Assembly: GCA_021229015.1 (NCBI GenBank)
Contig: CM037781.1
Span: 65,740,035 to 65,804,034, forward strand
DNA: 64,000 bases
Direction: 5' to 3'
Origin: Solen grandis
Taxonomy: Eukaryota; Mollusca; Bivalvia; Adapedonta; Solenidae
A model generated the notes under the pieces. It was not told the DNA's origin, made no database searches, and saw only the letters and a program-made list of their open reading frames with translations. The translations under genes were made by a program, and so were the position numbers. This document shows, one piece after another, positions 47,701 through 56,633 of this stretch. Numbering within the stretch: the first letter of the stretch is position 1; each line of letters opens with the position of its first letter.

Positions 47701-50700
47701 TCGCTTTTTAGGTTTGTTAGATTAATGATCTTCGATAATTCGTTGAAATTTCTGAAGAGAATCGTATACCTACCAAACTGAAACCGGAAATGGAGGGCTG
47801 AATAGTTTCCTAATTTTTCATTGGTTAATAATATAACCTAAAACGACCGAATGTGTTTTTATTACCAACAATACGATTATCTGTACTTTCATATCTTTCT
47901 TAAAGAAAACCTTTATTTAATATACAATTGACACAATATATTCTCTTAGTCTTTTTATCATTTTATTTAATCGTAGATACTGATTTTAATATAAAACATA
48001 TATCAAGTATGTAATTTAAAGTAAAAAGTGATTCAATCAAGGGCCAAATTTTAACCATTATCTAGTCATAATCTCTCAAACTAGTAATATTGCAAAATAT
48101 TTTTTTTATGATTGGTCTATAACTATGAATTATGTGGGTACGGACCACTAGACAATATTTCACATCAAATCTATAGATTAAGCTCTAGGTCTTTTCCTAT
48201 GTAACTCTATGTAAAACAAGTGACCACTGGTGCAGGGTCATTTATCACCGTAAGGCTATGATTTGAACAATCTTGGTAATGAACCATTAGATGATGCTAC
48301 ATACCAAATATCTAAGCCTTGGGCCTTATGGATTTACAGAAGAAGATTTTTTAAGATTTTCCTATATAACTCTATGTAAAACAAGTGACCCCTGGTGCGG
48401 GGGCATTTATCACCATAGGGCTATGATTTGAACAATCTTGGTAATGAACCATTAGATGATGCTACATACCAAATATCTAAGCTCTGGGCCTTATGGATTT
48501 ACAGAAGAAGATTTTTTAAGATTTTCCTATATAACTCTATGTAAAACAAGTGACCCCTGGTGCGGGGGCATTTATCACCATAGGGCTATGATTTGCACAA
48601 TCTTGGTAATGGCCCATAAGATGATGCTACATACCAAATATCTAAGCTCTAGGCCTTGCAGTTTTGCAGAAGAAGATTTTCAAAGTTTGAGTTTTTAAAA
48701 TCTATTTTTAGCTCCTGTGACCTACTTTTTCAACCAATCTGAATAATTTGTACAACTTTGATAGAAGGCATCATAAGGATGATTCCTGTGAAGTTTGGTC
48801 AAAATCCCTTCAGCGGTTCAGGAGGAGATGTTCTTTAAAGCAAATTGTTGACGACGGACGCACGCACGCACGCACGGACGACGGACAAAAGGTGATCACA
48901 ATAGCTCACCTTGAGCACTTCGTGCTCAGGTGAGCTAAAAACAGACTGTCACACTACAGTGACAAACTATTACACACCTGGGTAGCATCTCTCTCCTCTC
49001 TCCTGGCACAAGTTGCCGGTGAAGCCCTGTGGGCAGATACACTTGAACCCATACTTGACATTGGCGGCAATGCAGGTGGCGCCGTTGTAACAGGGGCGGC
49101 TTCTACAGGTGTCAGATGGAACCACTCCCACAATCTCGAGGGCCTCAGCTCCAAGGTTCATGCTGATACCCTTCAGTTGTACCTCGCTGATAGTGCCTGT
49201 AGGTAGGGCAGGGAGAACATTGAATTAGACCAGGTGTACTATAGGATTTTTATTCTTTTTCAAAATGTAATGGACTTATAAACCAATGTTTAAGGCAATG
49301 ACTTCCTCAATGAGTAATGTGAAATTTCAAAAATAAGCTAAAATTTTCTCTCTAATCAAAGGAAGGAAAATAAAAGGAGACTTTAATTGTTCATTCATAA
49401 GTTGACATCATCTATACAGCTGATATATCAATTTATCACACTGATAGTACATCATTATAAAACAAAGCTTTATTTGACATTTGCTCACACAGCTGTTTCC
49501 AGTTTCATATAATCATCACATATTTTCTTATATTTAACACATTACATATAACTTTTAGGCCAAATTACATCACTCCAAGTCACTTGCTTGTATTCTTTAT
49601 GTTATAGTATGTTGAATTCGAACAGCTGGATTAAATGTGTTTGATTCATTATTCATATGATGCTGAAAATATAAGAGAAATACACATGGTAAATCGTTAT
49701 TTTCTGTTATTATTTGAAACTATTTTCTTGCAGTTAGATTACAAAAGTAATTTATTCACAGTCCGTTCATTCATGTTTTTGTTTGTTTGTTGTTATAATC
49801 GCGATTTACTGTCACTATAGGTCATATGATAAAAAAAATCTGACATGAACTGTCATTTCATGTTAAAGTTTACAAAACTTTTTCATGAAAATGTTATTAA
49901 GCTCGCCAGAGGCTCACTAAATAACATTTTCATGAACTCGTCTAGTAAAATTTGATATGAAATAATAATTCATGTCAGATCCTATATATATGACTTGAGG
50001 GCTCAGCGCAATACGGTCATAACTTGTTCTTTAATACATATAAGTTATGACTGTTTTGCACTGAGCCCTCAAATTGTGTGTTTTTGTCAACAACTGACTA
50101 CCTATTATCACAGGGTAGCTACTGACTAGTCAGTCAGTGAATAGGAAGTTTTCTGTAAACACTTGGAAGGTCCATGGAAATATAGATCTTTTGTTAGAAG
50201 TTTTGAGCCAAGCAAAATTTCAGGTTGAGATGTACTAAGAAATACAGGCTAAACTAAACTCAATTAGCCCTTCTTAATTGGACATGTCCTTTCTTCAATT
50301 TGGACTTTACCATTACTTGTTTATGGCGGTGCTTCCTGTAAATTCATTGACTGAATAGCAAACAGTGCCAACCATGATCAGACTGCACAGATGTGTAGTC
50401 TGATCTTGGGTCTGCCCTAGTTGCAAAGGCAGTCACAAGTGCCGAAAGCATTGTAATGTTTAATTAATTCTTGTGAGTGCATAACTACACTTACCAACAA
50501 ATCCTTCCCGGAATGAGGCAACTCTTGGGATTTTCTCAAAGTCAGGTACAGAGCCCAAGTACATTTTTTGTTCAAGGTCAAGGCCAGTGAAGTGTCCAGG
50601 TGACTCTCCAGTGTAGGCTGGTTCCTCATTTACCACCATGGAACCTGTAAGTATCAAGAAACATTTCTGATTTTTTTCCTCCTTTTACTTCTCACCATCA

Positions 50701-53017
50701 TTATCAGCATCATTAATTATTACTTCTGCCTTGCAAGGGGAAAGTCATGGGTTCGATCCCAGCCCGCAACATACCAAAGTCATAAAAAATGGTACTGCTA
50801 TAACTCCCTTGCTTGATGCTTAGCATATAAAGGTAATTCCAGGACTGGATGGCTCGTTGTCAGGAAAATGTGACTGGGTGTGACATATCATGCCAAAATT
50901 TACGACGTGATACTGCAGAGTGGCTGCACTATATCTGCCTCAAGTAGACATCGTCTCCAAATTACTAAATACTGTTGACAGAAGATTTAACCAAATAAAC
51001 AAATAAAACTTGTTACACATTATGGTCATCATCAAGATTTTCATCATTATAAAATTATCATCAAATTTCTCATTGAATGTACAAAACTGCTAAATGATTT
51101 TTTTTCATATTGGCAAAAGATGCACTCCTTGATTTTTAACAGAACTGTAATCTTATATCTATATATTATCAAAACTGTGTGACTGTCACTCCTCCCAAGG
51201 CACAAAGTACTGGTCCAACCAAGGAATCAACATAAAATAAATATTTTTCTTTAAATTAATTCAAAACCCCTGGTCATCAGCGGCTAAAACTTCTAATTTT
51301 CAACCATCTGTCTTTAGAAACCTTTTTTTACAGCACTGTACAAAGAACTGTTTTCATTAAAAAAGACATGGGCTGTCAATGACCCATTTCACTCCCAAAT
51401 GGGACGTAAACCTACATAAACTAACAAGCACTACCCGAACACCTAACCTACATGCTGGTGTAAAATTCCACTCATTGTCCAGTGGTTTATAATCATACAC
51501 ATAAGATTTTGAACTAGTCACTGATTGGTCAGTTTAAATCAGCAAATTAAACAGATTTTTCCCCAGGTCCCTTTAATCAGGGTCACCAATTTGTTTCCCT
51601 CATCAACAGATGAGTGGGTGTTATACTGAGTATTGCCAAAACCCCTGGTAAAAAGGTCTATAGATGACGATCTCTGCATGCTTTGTCCATTTATACTGAA
51701 TGACAAAGTATCCTACCCTTCTTCCTATCCCTGGACAGTTTGATGGTGTGCCACTCATTAAGACTGAGTGTGTTGTTGCCACGAATCACTGCTGGGCCTG
51801 ATCCAACATCATACCGGAATTCTGGGTAACCTTCGTTCAGTCCGAAGCAGACAAAGTCACCACCTCCATCGTCAAACTGTCCATTGTACAACACCAGACC
51901 TGAAAATGTTGAAAATTACTGGTTACAGACTGGTTCTATGATGTAGTAGGGTACTATTCTTTTTTAATTATATTGGTAATTGCTTATTTTGTAAAAGTAC
52001 ATTCATATGAACACAGAAAATAAAGTTTTGAAAATCTTAATATGTTGGAGATCTGGCATATGCAATTCCTTGAGATCTTGAAAAAAAGAGAGAGAAATGG
52101 AGAGATTGAAAGCTAGAGATAAGGAGCTTGAGAAGGGAGAGAGAGAAAATTTGCAGAGAATGAAAATAACAGAGATCGCTTAAGTGTTACATAACTTTAA
52201 TGAGAACTTGACAGAGAACTGAATGAGATATTAAAAAGGAGGAAACAGAGAGAGAGTGAGAGAGAGTGACTGAAAGAGAGAGAACCAATGACAAATAGTT
52301 ATACTGGTTACCAACCTTCTGTAGATTCGGGTCTCAGCCTCAGGAGGACATCAAAGTTCAGGTACATATCCTGCATTGCCTGGAATGCCATGTAGGACTC
52401 AGGGTCCTGGTTGAACTGTGGAACCAGTGCCCCGACATTCAGATTCACAGGGGTGTCAGATTTGCCATACTGGTTCTCGGCGTGGCAAACATAAGTTCCA
52501 GCATCCTCAGGTCGCACACGGTTGATGATCAGGTCTCCATCAATAACTGTGTAGTCACTAGTAAGGGAGAAATTAACAAATTGTATACTTATAAAAGAAC
52601 TTAAAAAATATTATCTCTGACGAAGAAGATGTCCAGGTTTGAATCCCATCAATACTATTTAGCATTAATTAAAATTTGAAGTCTTAAAGATGTATTCAAT
52701 TCTTTTTCCAATTTTAATTTTTCCAAATTTTTTTTATTTAGTAAACCTACAAAAGCAAAATGTGTTTCAATCTTAAGAATTTTACGTGTTTGGGTCTGTT
52801 ATATTGAGTTTTATGGCAATATCAGCTAGGGTCTGAGACACCTAAATATTTACAAAATCAAACAACCATGTATATGAATAAACTTACTCAGGCATCTGTC
52901 CATCTTTGCGGTACCATGTTATGTCAGGGGATGGATAACCACTGGCGTCACAAACCAGTGAGACGCTGTTGCCGAGAGCAGCTGATGTTGTTGTGGGTGC
53001 AGAGATCAATGGCTGAG
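29578..53017 (-). CDS. HSPG2: Perlecan (basement-membrane heparan sulfate proteoglycan core), 3' part, 14 exons
   Basis: Perlecan is a secreted basement-membrane proteoglycan; its C-terminal domain V (endorepellin) binds integrins, dystroglycan and matrix partners. Fourteen minus-strand exons, all with GT-AG introns, join into about 788 codons: an Ig module split over two exons, then LG1, two EGF modules, LG2, two EGF modules and LG3, ending ...LAECAAR-stop. This order is that of perlecan domain V preceded by the last Ig of domain IV. Agrin also alternates LG and EGF modules but lacks the Ig and the paired EGFs. Exon phases chain correctly except for exon 37164-37307, which has two one-base deletions. 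The signal peptide and N-terminal domains are not in the window: no upstream exon is visible between 53018 and 64000. Family assignment is very secure; the symbol is by orthology. Confidence 0.95.
29733..30441. other. Perlecan intron
   Basis: AT-rich. Around 29875-29960 it has GGATGGACGGACAGACAATGG and a small foldback CACCTCTGCT...AGCAGGTG, probably a fragment of another tandem-core-type element. Confidence 0.4.
30442..30629 (-). CDS. HSPG2: Perlecan exon m: middle of LG3
   Basis: It encodes YEVGSGPAMIMSRNRVDDG, then HSVTLERLGTKGTLTVDSDE and AAGNVFVG, typical LG strands. The exon is 188 bp, entering in phase 2 and leaving in phase 1 with a strong GTAAGA donor. Confidence 0.95.
30630..31766. 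other. Perlecan intron
   Basis: AT-rich; no repeat or gene recognised. Confidence 0.5.
31767..31992 (-). CDS. HSPG2: Perlecan exon l: first part of LG3
   Basis: It encodes LSFAGDGYIEFLKDILPHAK, then TISFKMSTTQPNGLIFWQG and GGDYIALGVKDGYLEY, the N-terminal half of LG3. The exon is 226 bp, enters in phase 1 and leaves in phase 2 (GTGAGA donor). Confidence 0.95.
32309..32396. mobile_element. Short foldback element, 88 bp
   Basis: GATAAGTTTATTCTG at the left and CAGGATAAACTTATC at the right are inverted repeats with one mismatch. Confidence 0.5.
32401..32636. mobile_element. Foldback MITE family N1, copy 2
   Basis: TAACCCTTTCCCTCAT and ATGAGGGAAAGGGTTA are perfect 16-bp terminal inverted repeats. 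The internal foldback CAGCCTGCGAGT/ACTCGCAGGCTG is perfect here, where copy 1 has a mismatch. It lies in a perlecan intron. Confidence 0.85.
32637..33586. other. Perlecan intron, AT-rich
   Basis: No gene or repeat recognised. Confidence 0.5.
33587..33747 (-). CDS. HSPG2: Perlecan exon k: rest of third EGF and fourth EGF
   Basis: It encodes CLCSSSYTGKNCETEVNIC, then NSPCQYGAPCSITQDGYR and CDCPLGRAGKDCQY, two EGF segments. It enters in phase 2 and leaves in phase 1 at GTAAATATC. The acceptor (TTTATTTTCAG) and the first 18 exon bases are the seed of the 42-bp minisatellite that fills the adjoining intron. Confidence 0.94.
33748..36285 (-). repeat. 42-bp minisatellite built from a splice acceptor and exon edge
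   Basis: About 60 head-to-tail units, mostly 42 bp, fill the intron right up to exon 33587-33747. On the gene strand each unit reads ...ATATCCAG then GTGCCTGTGTAGTGGCTC then AGCATTGTCATGGTTT. The real exon border reads ATTTTCAG then GTGCCTGTGTAGTAGCTC, so each unit contains a copy of the acceptor and first 18 coding bases. Units near the exon (to about 34.9 kb) are more diverged (TACATCCAG type); distal ones are homogeneous (TATATCCAG type). In the exon's frame one unit encodes CLCSGSALSWFISR. Long open frames (up to about 199 codons) are by-products. Confidence 0.93.
36775..37040 (-). mobile_element. tRNA-derived SINE, reversed copy in a perlecan intron
   Basis: Reading the minus strand, it matches the body and 3' end of the SINE at 56634: complement of TCATTTGGAGATGATGTCTA, of CACACTGCAGTATCATACC and of ATGTGGCATGATACCACACC. 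The tRNA head is degraded. Confidence 0.75.
37164..37307 (-). CDS. HSPG2: Perlecan exon j: LG2 tail and start of third EGF, with two apparent 1-base deletions
   Basis: The exon begins LAVNDRQVDLLNDALESMN, then IVT, after which the literal frame runs into a stop. Adding one T (making the expected LG2 Cys codon) gives GERRCVNDS. One more missing C, in a C run, restores PCENGAVCEDLPGPDYR, which joins in frame to the next exon. The length is 144 bp where 146 is expected. Both missing bases lie in short homopolymers, so an assembly error is the simplest explanation; a real double frameshift is the alternative. Confidence 0.85.
37308..38230. other. Perlecan intron
   Basis: No repeat or gene recognised. 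Confidence 0.5.
38231..38358 (-). CDS. HSPG2: Perlecan exon i: end of LG2
   Basis: It encodes GLNLKLPLYLGGPDPLTRIS, then TSKGFIGCIAE, the SPG...GLNL...LYLGG signature of perlecan LG2. The donor is GAG followed by GTCTCT, a weak site, but it is the choice that joins in phase 0 to LAVNDRQVDL in the next exon, as the family alignment requires. Reading through would add SDFCLLFK before a stop. Confidence 0.9.
38490..38790. repeat. Degenerate short tandem repeat in a perlecan intron
   Basis: Roughly 33-36-bp units around the phrase ATGTAGCCATCTGCTTTAA, with many substitutions, about eight copies. Confidence 0.5.
38791..42169. other. Perlecan intron, long AT-rich part
   Basis: No gene or clear repeat recognised; all open frames here are short and unconvincing. 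Confidence 0.5.
42170..42312 (+). repeat. Dispersed repeat, copy 2 (mate at 16118-16250)
   Basis: It shares AGTATGCCAAACAG-type, TTCGCTTACAGTCA and GGTTTAAGACACC-type sequence with the first copy. Confidence 0.55.
42313..43539. other. Perlecan intron
   Basis: Around 43030-43150 there is a decayed relative of the N1/N2 foldback family (ATCAGACCAGCTTGCAAGCA). Nothing else is recognised. Confidence 0.4.
43540..43727 (-). mobile_element. Second tRNA-derived SINE type, minus strand
   Basis: On the minus strand it starts GGGCGCTGTGGTGCAGTGGT (A box TGGTGCAGTGG) and has TTGTGGGTTCGAACCCCGAT (perfect B box), followed by a body with no coding content. It differs from the RUDI-like SINE. Confidence 0.7.
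43728..44172. other. Perlecan intron
   Basis: AT-rich; nothing recognised. Confidence 0.5.
44173..44289 (-). CDS. HSPG2: Perlecan exon h: middle of LG2
   Basis: It encodes TATIRSTNPLRINEWTRV, then KNRDGTLLVNDDEPIRG, matching the LG strands around the conserved Trp. The exon is 117 bp, phase 1 at both ends, with a GTAGGT donor. Confidence 0.94.
44562..44783 (-). CDS. HSPG2: Perlecan exon g: first part of LG2
   Basis: It encodes FNLMVYMEFKPKSLSDGIIL, then YQGNNRDGSGDFMALIQKDG and YLEYRYDTGSG, clear laminin-G strands. The exon is 222 bp and phase 1 at both ends. Confidence 0.96.
44784..45298. other. Perlecan intron
   Basis: Nothing recognised. Confidence 0.5.
45299..45397 (-). CDS. HSPG2: Perlecan exon f: second EGF module
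   Basis: It encodes ACGDEGRCVNLDG, then GFRCICPIGKTGTGCARG, completing the EGF whose first cysteine lies in the previous exon. The exon is 99 bp and phase 1 at both ends, with a GTAAGG donor. Confidence 0.93.
45398..46502. other. Perlecan intron, AT-rich
   Basis: Nothing recognised. Confidence 0.5.
46503..47393. repeat. 25-bp minisatellite framed by an 11-bp inverted repeat
   Basis: About 35 units of roughly 25 bp (GATCAGAGATCTCCTGAAAG, then ACACT), with CTTGAAAGACCCTAA variants alternating in a higher-order pattern. Each unit includes TGATCA and GAGATCTC palindromes. AGAGTAGACCC at 46503-46513 and its exact complement GGGTCTACTCT at 47383-47393 bracket the array, suggesting a TIR element whose interior has expanded. 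Confidence 0.85.
47560..48936 (-). mobile_element. Tandem-core element E, same family as B, inverted, in a perlecan intron
   Basis: On the minus strand the 34-bp foldback is at 48903-48936, followed by the CGTC-rich stretch (plus strand: GACGGACGCACGCACGCACG). Three well-kept units like those of element B follow, then diverged sequence and a terminal hairpin ending CTTG at 47560. It ends only 41 bp from the donor of exon 48978-49196. Confidence 0.8.
48978..49196 (-). CDS. HSPG2: Perlecan exon e: end of LG1 and first EGF module
   Basis: It starts TISEVQLKG, the end of LG1, then reads DTCRSRPCYNGATCIA and FKCICPQGFTGNLC, a complete six-cysteine EGF module, followed by the first Cys of the next one (GERCYPG). 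The exon is 219 bp and phase 1 at both ends. An element inserted in the next intron (47560-48936) ends 41 bp from this donor. Confidence 0.95.
49197..49837. other. Perlecan intron
   Basis: AT-rich; nothing recognised. Confidence 0.5.
49838..49980. mobile_element. Foldback element in a perlecan intron
   Basis: ATCTGACATGAA at the left and TTCATGTCAGAT at the right are exact inverted repeats; most of the interior also pairs (TTCATGAAAATGTTATT with AATAACATTTTCATGAA). Confidence 0.65.
49995..50072. repeat. 78-bp near-perfect hairpin
   Basis: Two 31-bp arms (TTGAGGGCTCAGCGCAATAC onward, and its complement from 50042) pair with three mismatches around a 16-base loop. It is MITE-sized but also of microRNA-precursor shape; the sequence alone does not decide. 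Confidence 0.7.
50262..50463 (-). mobile_element. MITE family N2, copy 2
   Basis: Reverse-orientation match to 27134-27347, with terminal inverted repeats partly decayed. Its right end lies about 30 bp beyond the donor of exon 50495-50644. Confidence 0.75.
50495..50644 (-). CDS. HSPG2: Perlecan exon d: LG1 C-terminal part
   Basis: It encodes the later LG1 strands (YLGSVPDFEKIPRVASFREG, then FVG). The exon is 150 bp and phase 1 at both ends with a strong GTAAGTG donor. A MITE ends at 50463, only about 30 bp beyond this donor. The position where LG modules usually have Cys after FxG is a Thr in the next exon. Confidence 0.94.
50732..51008 (+). mobile_element. tRNA-derived SINE, 5'-truncated copy
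   Basis: It retains the B-box region (CATGGGTTCGATCCCAG), AAAAAATGGTACTGCTATAA, GGAAAATGTGACTGGGTGTG and the AAAT/AAAC tail of the family at 56634. Confidence 0.78.
51009..51716. other. Perlecan intron
   Basis: Nothing recognised. Confidence 0.5.
51717..51899 (-). CDS. HSPG2: Perlecan exon c: LG1 core
   Basis: It encodes LVLYNGQFDDGGGDFVCF, then YPEFRYDVGSGPAVIR and LNEWHTIKLSRDRK, the standard laminin-G phrases (G-x-L-x-Y-x-G, F-R-Y-D-x-G-S-G, W-H). The exon is 183 bp and phase 1 at both ends, the symmetric phase used by most domain V introns here. Confidence 0.95.
52078..52290. repeat. Purine-rich (GA)n tract
   Basis: Low-complexity AGAGAG-rich sequence; it ends about 25 bp from the donor of exon 52316-52557. 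Confidence 0.8.
52316..52557 (-). CDS. HSPG2: Perlecan exon b: second half of Ig and start of LG1
   Basis: The exon continues the Ig with RPEDAGTYVCHAENQYG, the DxGxYxC motif around the second Ig cysteine. A short linker follows, then the first beta-strands of LG1 (YLNFDVLLRLRPESTEG). The 242-bp exon enters in phase 2 and leaves in phase 1 at a GTTGGT donor. Confidence 0.94.
52558..52887. other. Perlecan intron
   Basis: Nothing recognised. Confidence 0.5.
52888..53017 (-). CDS. HSPG2: Perlecan exon a: first half of last Ig domain
   Basis: The acceptor is CTTGCAG before the exon and the donor is GTAAGT. The reading contains GNSVSLVCDASGYPSPDITW, which holds the B-strand Cys and the C-strand Trp of an I-set Ig, and ends KDGQMPE. 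It enters in phase 1 and leaves in phase 2. This is the most upstream exon visible. Confidence 0.93.
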
Positions 53018-53475
53018 CTGCAAGGGATTATGGGAAGGTTAGCCATTTTGTCTATTAATAGTACAAGACTTCATTAGCCCGTCAATCAATGTTGGATTAT
53101 ACAGAAATGACTAGAATAAACCCAGATCAGCCCAAGAGTCCTGTGAAGCTGTTCATGCCAGAAGCATAACTGTACTATCAAATATATCAATGAACTAAAA
53201 AGACACTTGTGTAGCTCACTTTTTGCACTTTAGTCTCAGGCTCACGTAATTTCAAGAAATGTTTTTTTTCAAAAGTCCAAAAATGCACTTAAGTTTGTAA
53301 ATAAAAACTGAATGTCACTAATTATACCTGTGATATCATTAAATATTTGGCACTAGATATGCCAGAAAAAACACGTATGTGCATCCTAGAATTTTTTTTT
53401 TTTAAATCTTGAGGGAGCATGCCCTGGATCCCCTCAGCTACATTCAGGTATTAGGCTGACCTGGGATCACCCTGA
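53018..53475. other. Perlecan intron up to the gap
   Basis: It has a decayed relative of the N1/N2 foldback family near 53110-53170 (ACCCAGATCAGCCCAAGAGT). No further Ig exon is seen. Confidence 0.45.
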
Positions 53476-53575
53476 NNNNNNNNNNNNNNNNNNNNNNNNN
53501 NNNNNNNNNNNNNNNNNNNNNNNNNNNNNNNNNNNNNNNNNNNNNNNNNNNNNNNNNNNNNNNNNNNNNNNNNNN
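53476..53575. other. Assembly gap (100 N)
   Basis: A run of exactly 100 N, placed between the last visible perlecan exon and the CRE-rich repeat block. Confidence 0.99.
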
Positions 53576-55141
53576 TTATTAGTGATGTGAGGAAATTTTG
53601 TTTTCAATGATTGTCAGCAGCCTATGACGTCACATGACGATACAGCTAAAAATAGTGAAAAATGGTGTTTGCGCTCTACAGCCGTCATTTTTAGTCGGAT
53701 TTTCTTCAAATTTTCACAGATGGTACATCTTGTAACTAAGGTGTGAATAGTTTGTCAGCTAACCGAAATTCCGAAAGGCCGATGTTCTGTGGCTTAAATA
53801 AGATTCGAACATAGGACCGAAAATTTCATTTTAGGATTAAAGAGCTTCAGGATGAGATAGAAAGTTGAAACTTACACAGTTTGCAGTTTTGCAGAATTTC
53901 TACAAATATTTTGAGTCGTGACGTCATATGACGTCATGTGACGTCATAGGCATACTTCTTAATTTTCATTTTAGGGCAATGATTTCGACATGATGCCAGT
54001 TGTTCAGAATAATGAAAATTTCAGAGTCACGAGAGTAAAGTATTCGCTTTTTAACAAAAGCATCTTCAGTACCCTATGGCGCCATATGACGTCACAGCTA
54101 AAAATAGTGAAAAATGGTGTTCGCGCTCTACAACCGTCATTTATGGTCGGATTTTCTTCAAATTTTCACAGATGGTACATCTTGAATCAAAGGTGTGTAT
54201 ATCCTGTCAGCTAACCGAAATTCCGAAAGACCGAAGTTCTGTGGCTTACATAAGATTCGAACATAGGACCGAAAATTTCATTTTATGATTAAAGAGCTTC
54301 AGGATGAGATAGAAAGTTGAAACTTACACAGTTTGCAGTTCTGCAGAATTTCTACATATATTTTGAGTCTTGACGTCATATGACGTCATGTGACGTCATA
54401 GGCATACTTCTTAATTTTCATTTTAGGGCAATAATTTTGACATGATGCCAGTTGTTCAGAATAATGAAAATTTCAGTTATGACAGTAATGTATGCGCTTT
54501 TGAAAAAAAACTTCTTCAGCACCCTATGACGTCACATGACGTCACAGCTAAAAATAGTGAAAAATGGTGTTCGCGCTCTACAGCCGTCATTTATGGTCGG
54601 ATTTTCTTCAAATGTTCACAGATGGTACTTGTCTAAACTAAGGTGTGCATATCCTGTCAGCTAACCGAAATTCCGAAAGACCAAAGTTCTGTGGCTTAAA
54701 TAATATTCGAACATAGGACCGAAAATTTCATTTTAGGATTAAAGAGCTTCAGGATGAGATAGAAAGTTGAAACTAGCACAGTTTGCAGTTCTGCAGAATT
54801 TCTACATATATTTTGAGTCTTGACGTCATATGACGTCATGTGACGTCATAAGCATACTTCTTAATTTTCATTTTAAGGCAATGATTTTGACCTGATGCCA
54901 GTTGTTCAGAATAATGAAAATTTCAGAGTTACGACAGTAAAGTATGCGCTTTTGAACAAAAGAATTTTCAGCACCCTGTGACGTCATGTGACGTCAAAGC
55001 TAAAAGAAGTCCATACGAAAAAAAAATAATAATAAGTAAAAGGTAGAGAATTTAATATATAGTCTTTCTAACGGAATAAATCTTAATATTTTCCAATTTT
55101 AGCAGAAAGTCCTATCATTCGTATCAACGAATGAAATCTAG
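53576..55141 (+). mobile_element. CRE-rich tandem element, family F1, copy a (left end in gap)
   Basis: About three and a half units of roughly 450 bp. Each carries TGACGTCATATGACGTCATG plus a third copy, GTTCTGTGGCTTAAATAAGA-like and GGATTTTCTTCAAATTTTCA. The 3' end (55102-55141) reads GCAGAAAGTCCT, then hairpin CATTCGTATCAACGAATG, AAAT and CTAG. Hairpin plus CTAG resembles a Helitron-type 3' end. Confidence 0.7.
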
Positions 55142-55640
55142 TTTTATTATTCTTCTGCTTCTTCTTCTTCTTCTTATTCTTTTTTTCTTCCTCTTATATT
55201 TGTGTTAATTTCGAGGTGTTGCCATTGACTCAGAACAATGAAAATTTTATGGCATATATTTCAAACCATGAGCTTTCGGATGCAATGAATTGTATATTCA
55301 TATGACGTCATATAACGTCAGATTTGACGTCAGGTGAAAAAGTTTGTACGCGGTCTACAGCCATTATTTCTGGATCGATTTTCATCAAAATTTCACAGAA
55401 TGTGTATGTTAGGCTCTAGTTGTGCATCCCGGTGTCCGTTTTTCCAAATTCGAAAAGGCAAATGTTTTATGGCGAATCCAAGATTCGAACCTATGACGTC
55501 AAATTTCAAATGCGTATAAAATCGCTTCCAGAAAAGCTAGAAAGCTGAGATTTAGGCTGAATATTAGTTTCCAGATCTTCTATACATTCTGAAAAGATGA
55601 ACGCGATATGACGACACATGACGTCATAATGCTCTTAAAA
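55142..55640 (+). mobile_element. Family F2 fragment after a pyrimidine-rich tract
   Basis: TTCTTCTTCTTCTTATTC-type sequence leads into a unit of the F2 type (GTACGCGGTCTACAGCCATT, CCAAGATTCGAACCTATGAC). The same T-rich to F2 transition occurs at 60255 and after the heads at 63291. Confidence 0.6.
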
Positions 55641-56600
55641 CTTTCGTATTAAAACTTAACGGTTTTTAAGCCCTGTAGGCTTTATTTTTTGCATGATTTA
55701 CTTGAAATTTTGTCTGAAGATGCAGTATTAGAATCTATAGAGCCATGTCACTTCCGTTTCCGGAAAATCCCAAAGGTCAAGGTCATATATCAATTATCGG
55801 GTTTTTCTTCGGCCTTAAATATCTCAAAAACGGTAAATATTCTATCGAGACACTATGCATATAATTTGTAGTGCTTAGAAAGACCTTTCAGATTATATTT
55901 AGTTTTTGATGATCGGGGTTGAATCGGTTGATTTATGGCGGAAAAAACAAAATTCGGTAACCCTCAGTGTGTTTAACAGTTTATATCTCGAAATGATGAT
56001 GAATATTATTTGTAGAGCAATGTTTGGCCGTTCTTTTGATGCTTAAAGTTTAATGATTGACCTAAGATTCATGGAGAAATGGGGAAAAAACGAAATTCGT
56101 GCATATAGCTTTGGTGATTTTTTCATTTTTCAAGAGGTTTAAGAGCTTGTATCTCAAAAAGTATTAAAAATATTCCTATAGATAAAGCGTGTGAAATGTA
56201 GAGAATTTTAAGACGATTATTTTGGTACCTAAAGTTTTGAAATTGATCAAAGTATAAGGAAGTAACATCAAAAATAAAAATTTAAACATATAGAATTTCA
56301 GCGATTTTGCCGTCATGTCAGAATTTTACGACTTATATCTTAAGAATCATTAGAAATAAGTTTTACATGAAGCAAGTGAGATGTAGAGAATTTTAAGACG
56401 ATTATTTTGGCACCTAGAGTTTTGAAATTGATCAAGAAATAAGGAAGTTACATAAAAAATACGAATATAAAGCCATTTGTAAGAATTTTCATAAAATATC
56501 CTACTTTCGCTTTCACCTTAATTGAAGCATTTTCGGAAAATGTAAGTTTACAGATATGTATTAGTCATATAAATTGAAAAAAAAACTTTTTACTTATATC
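55641..56600. repeat. Degenerate tandem repeat of about 190 bp
   Basis: GTAGAGAATTTTAAGACGAT and the following GTTTTGAAATTGATCAA occur twice (about 56198 and 56388), with weaker units on either side. Similar sequence recurs at 62330-62440. Confidence 0.6.
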
Positions 56601-56633
56601 ATATTGATATTACTAGCTAAACAGGTGTACCGT

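Noticed and set aside
29578..53017. Agrin as an alternative identity for the LG/EGF gene
   Set aside because: The order Ig-LG-EGF-EGF-LG-EGF-EGF-LG with paired EGFs is that of perlecan; agrin has single EGFs between LG modules and no Ig.
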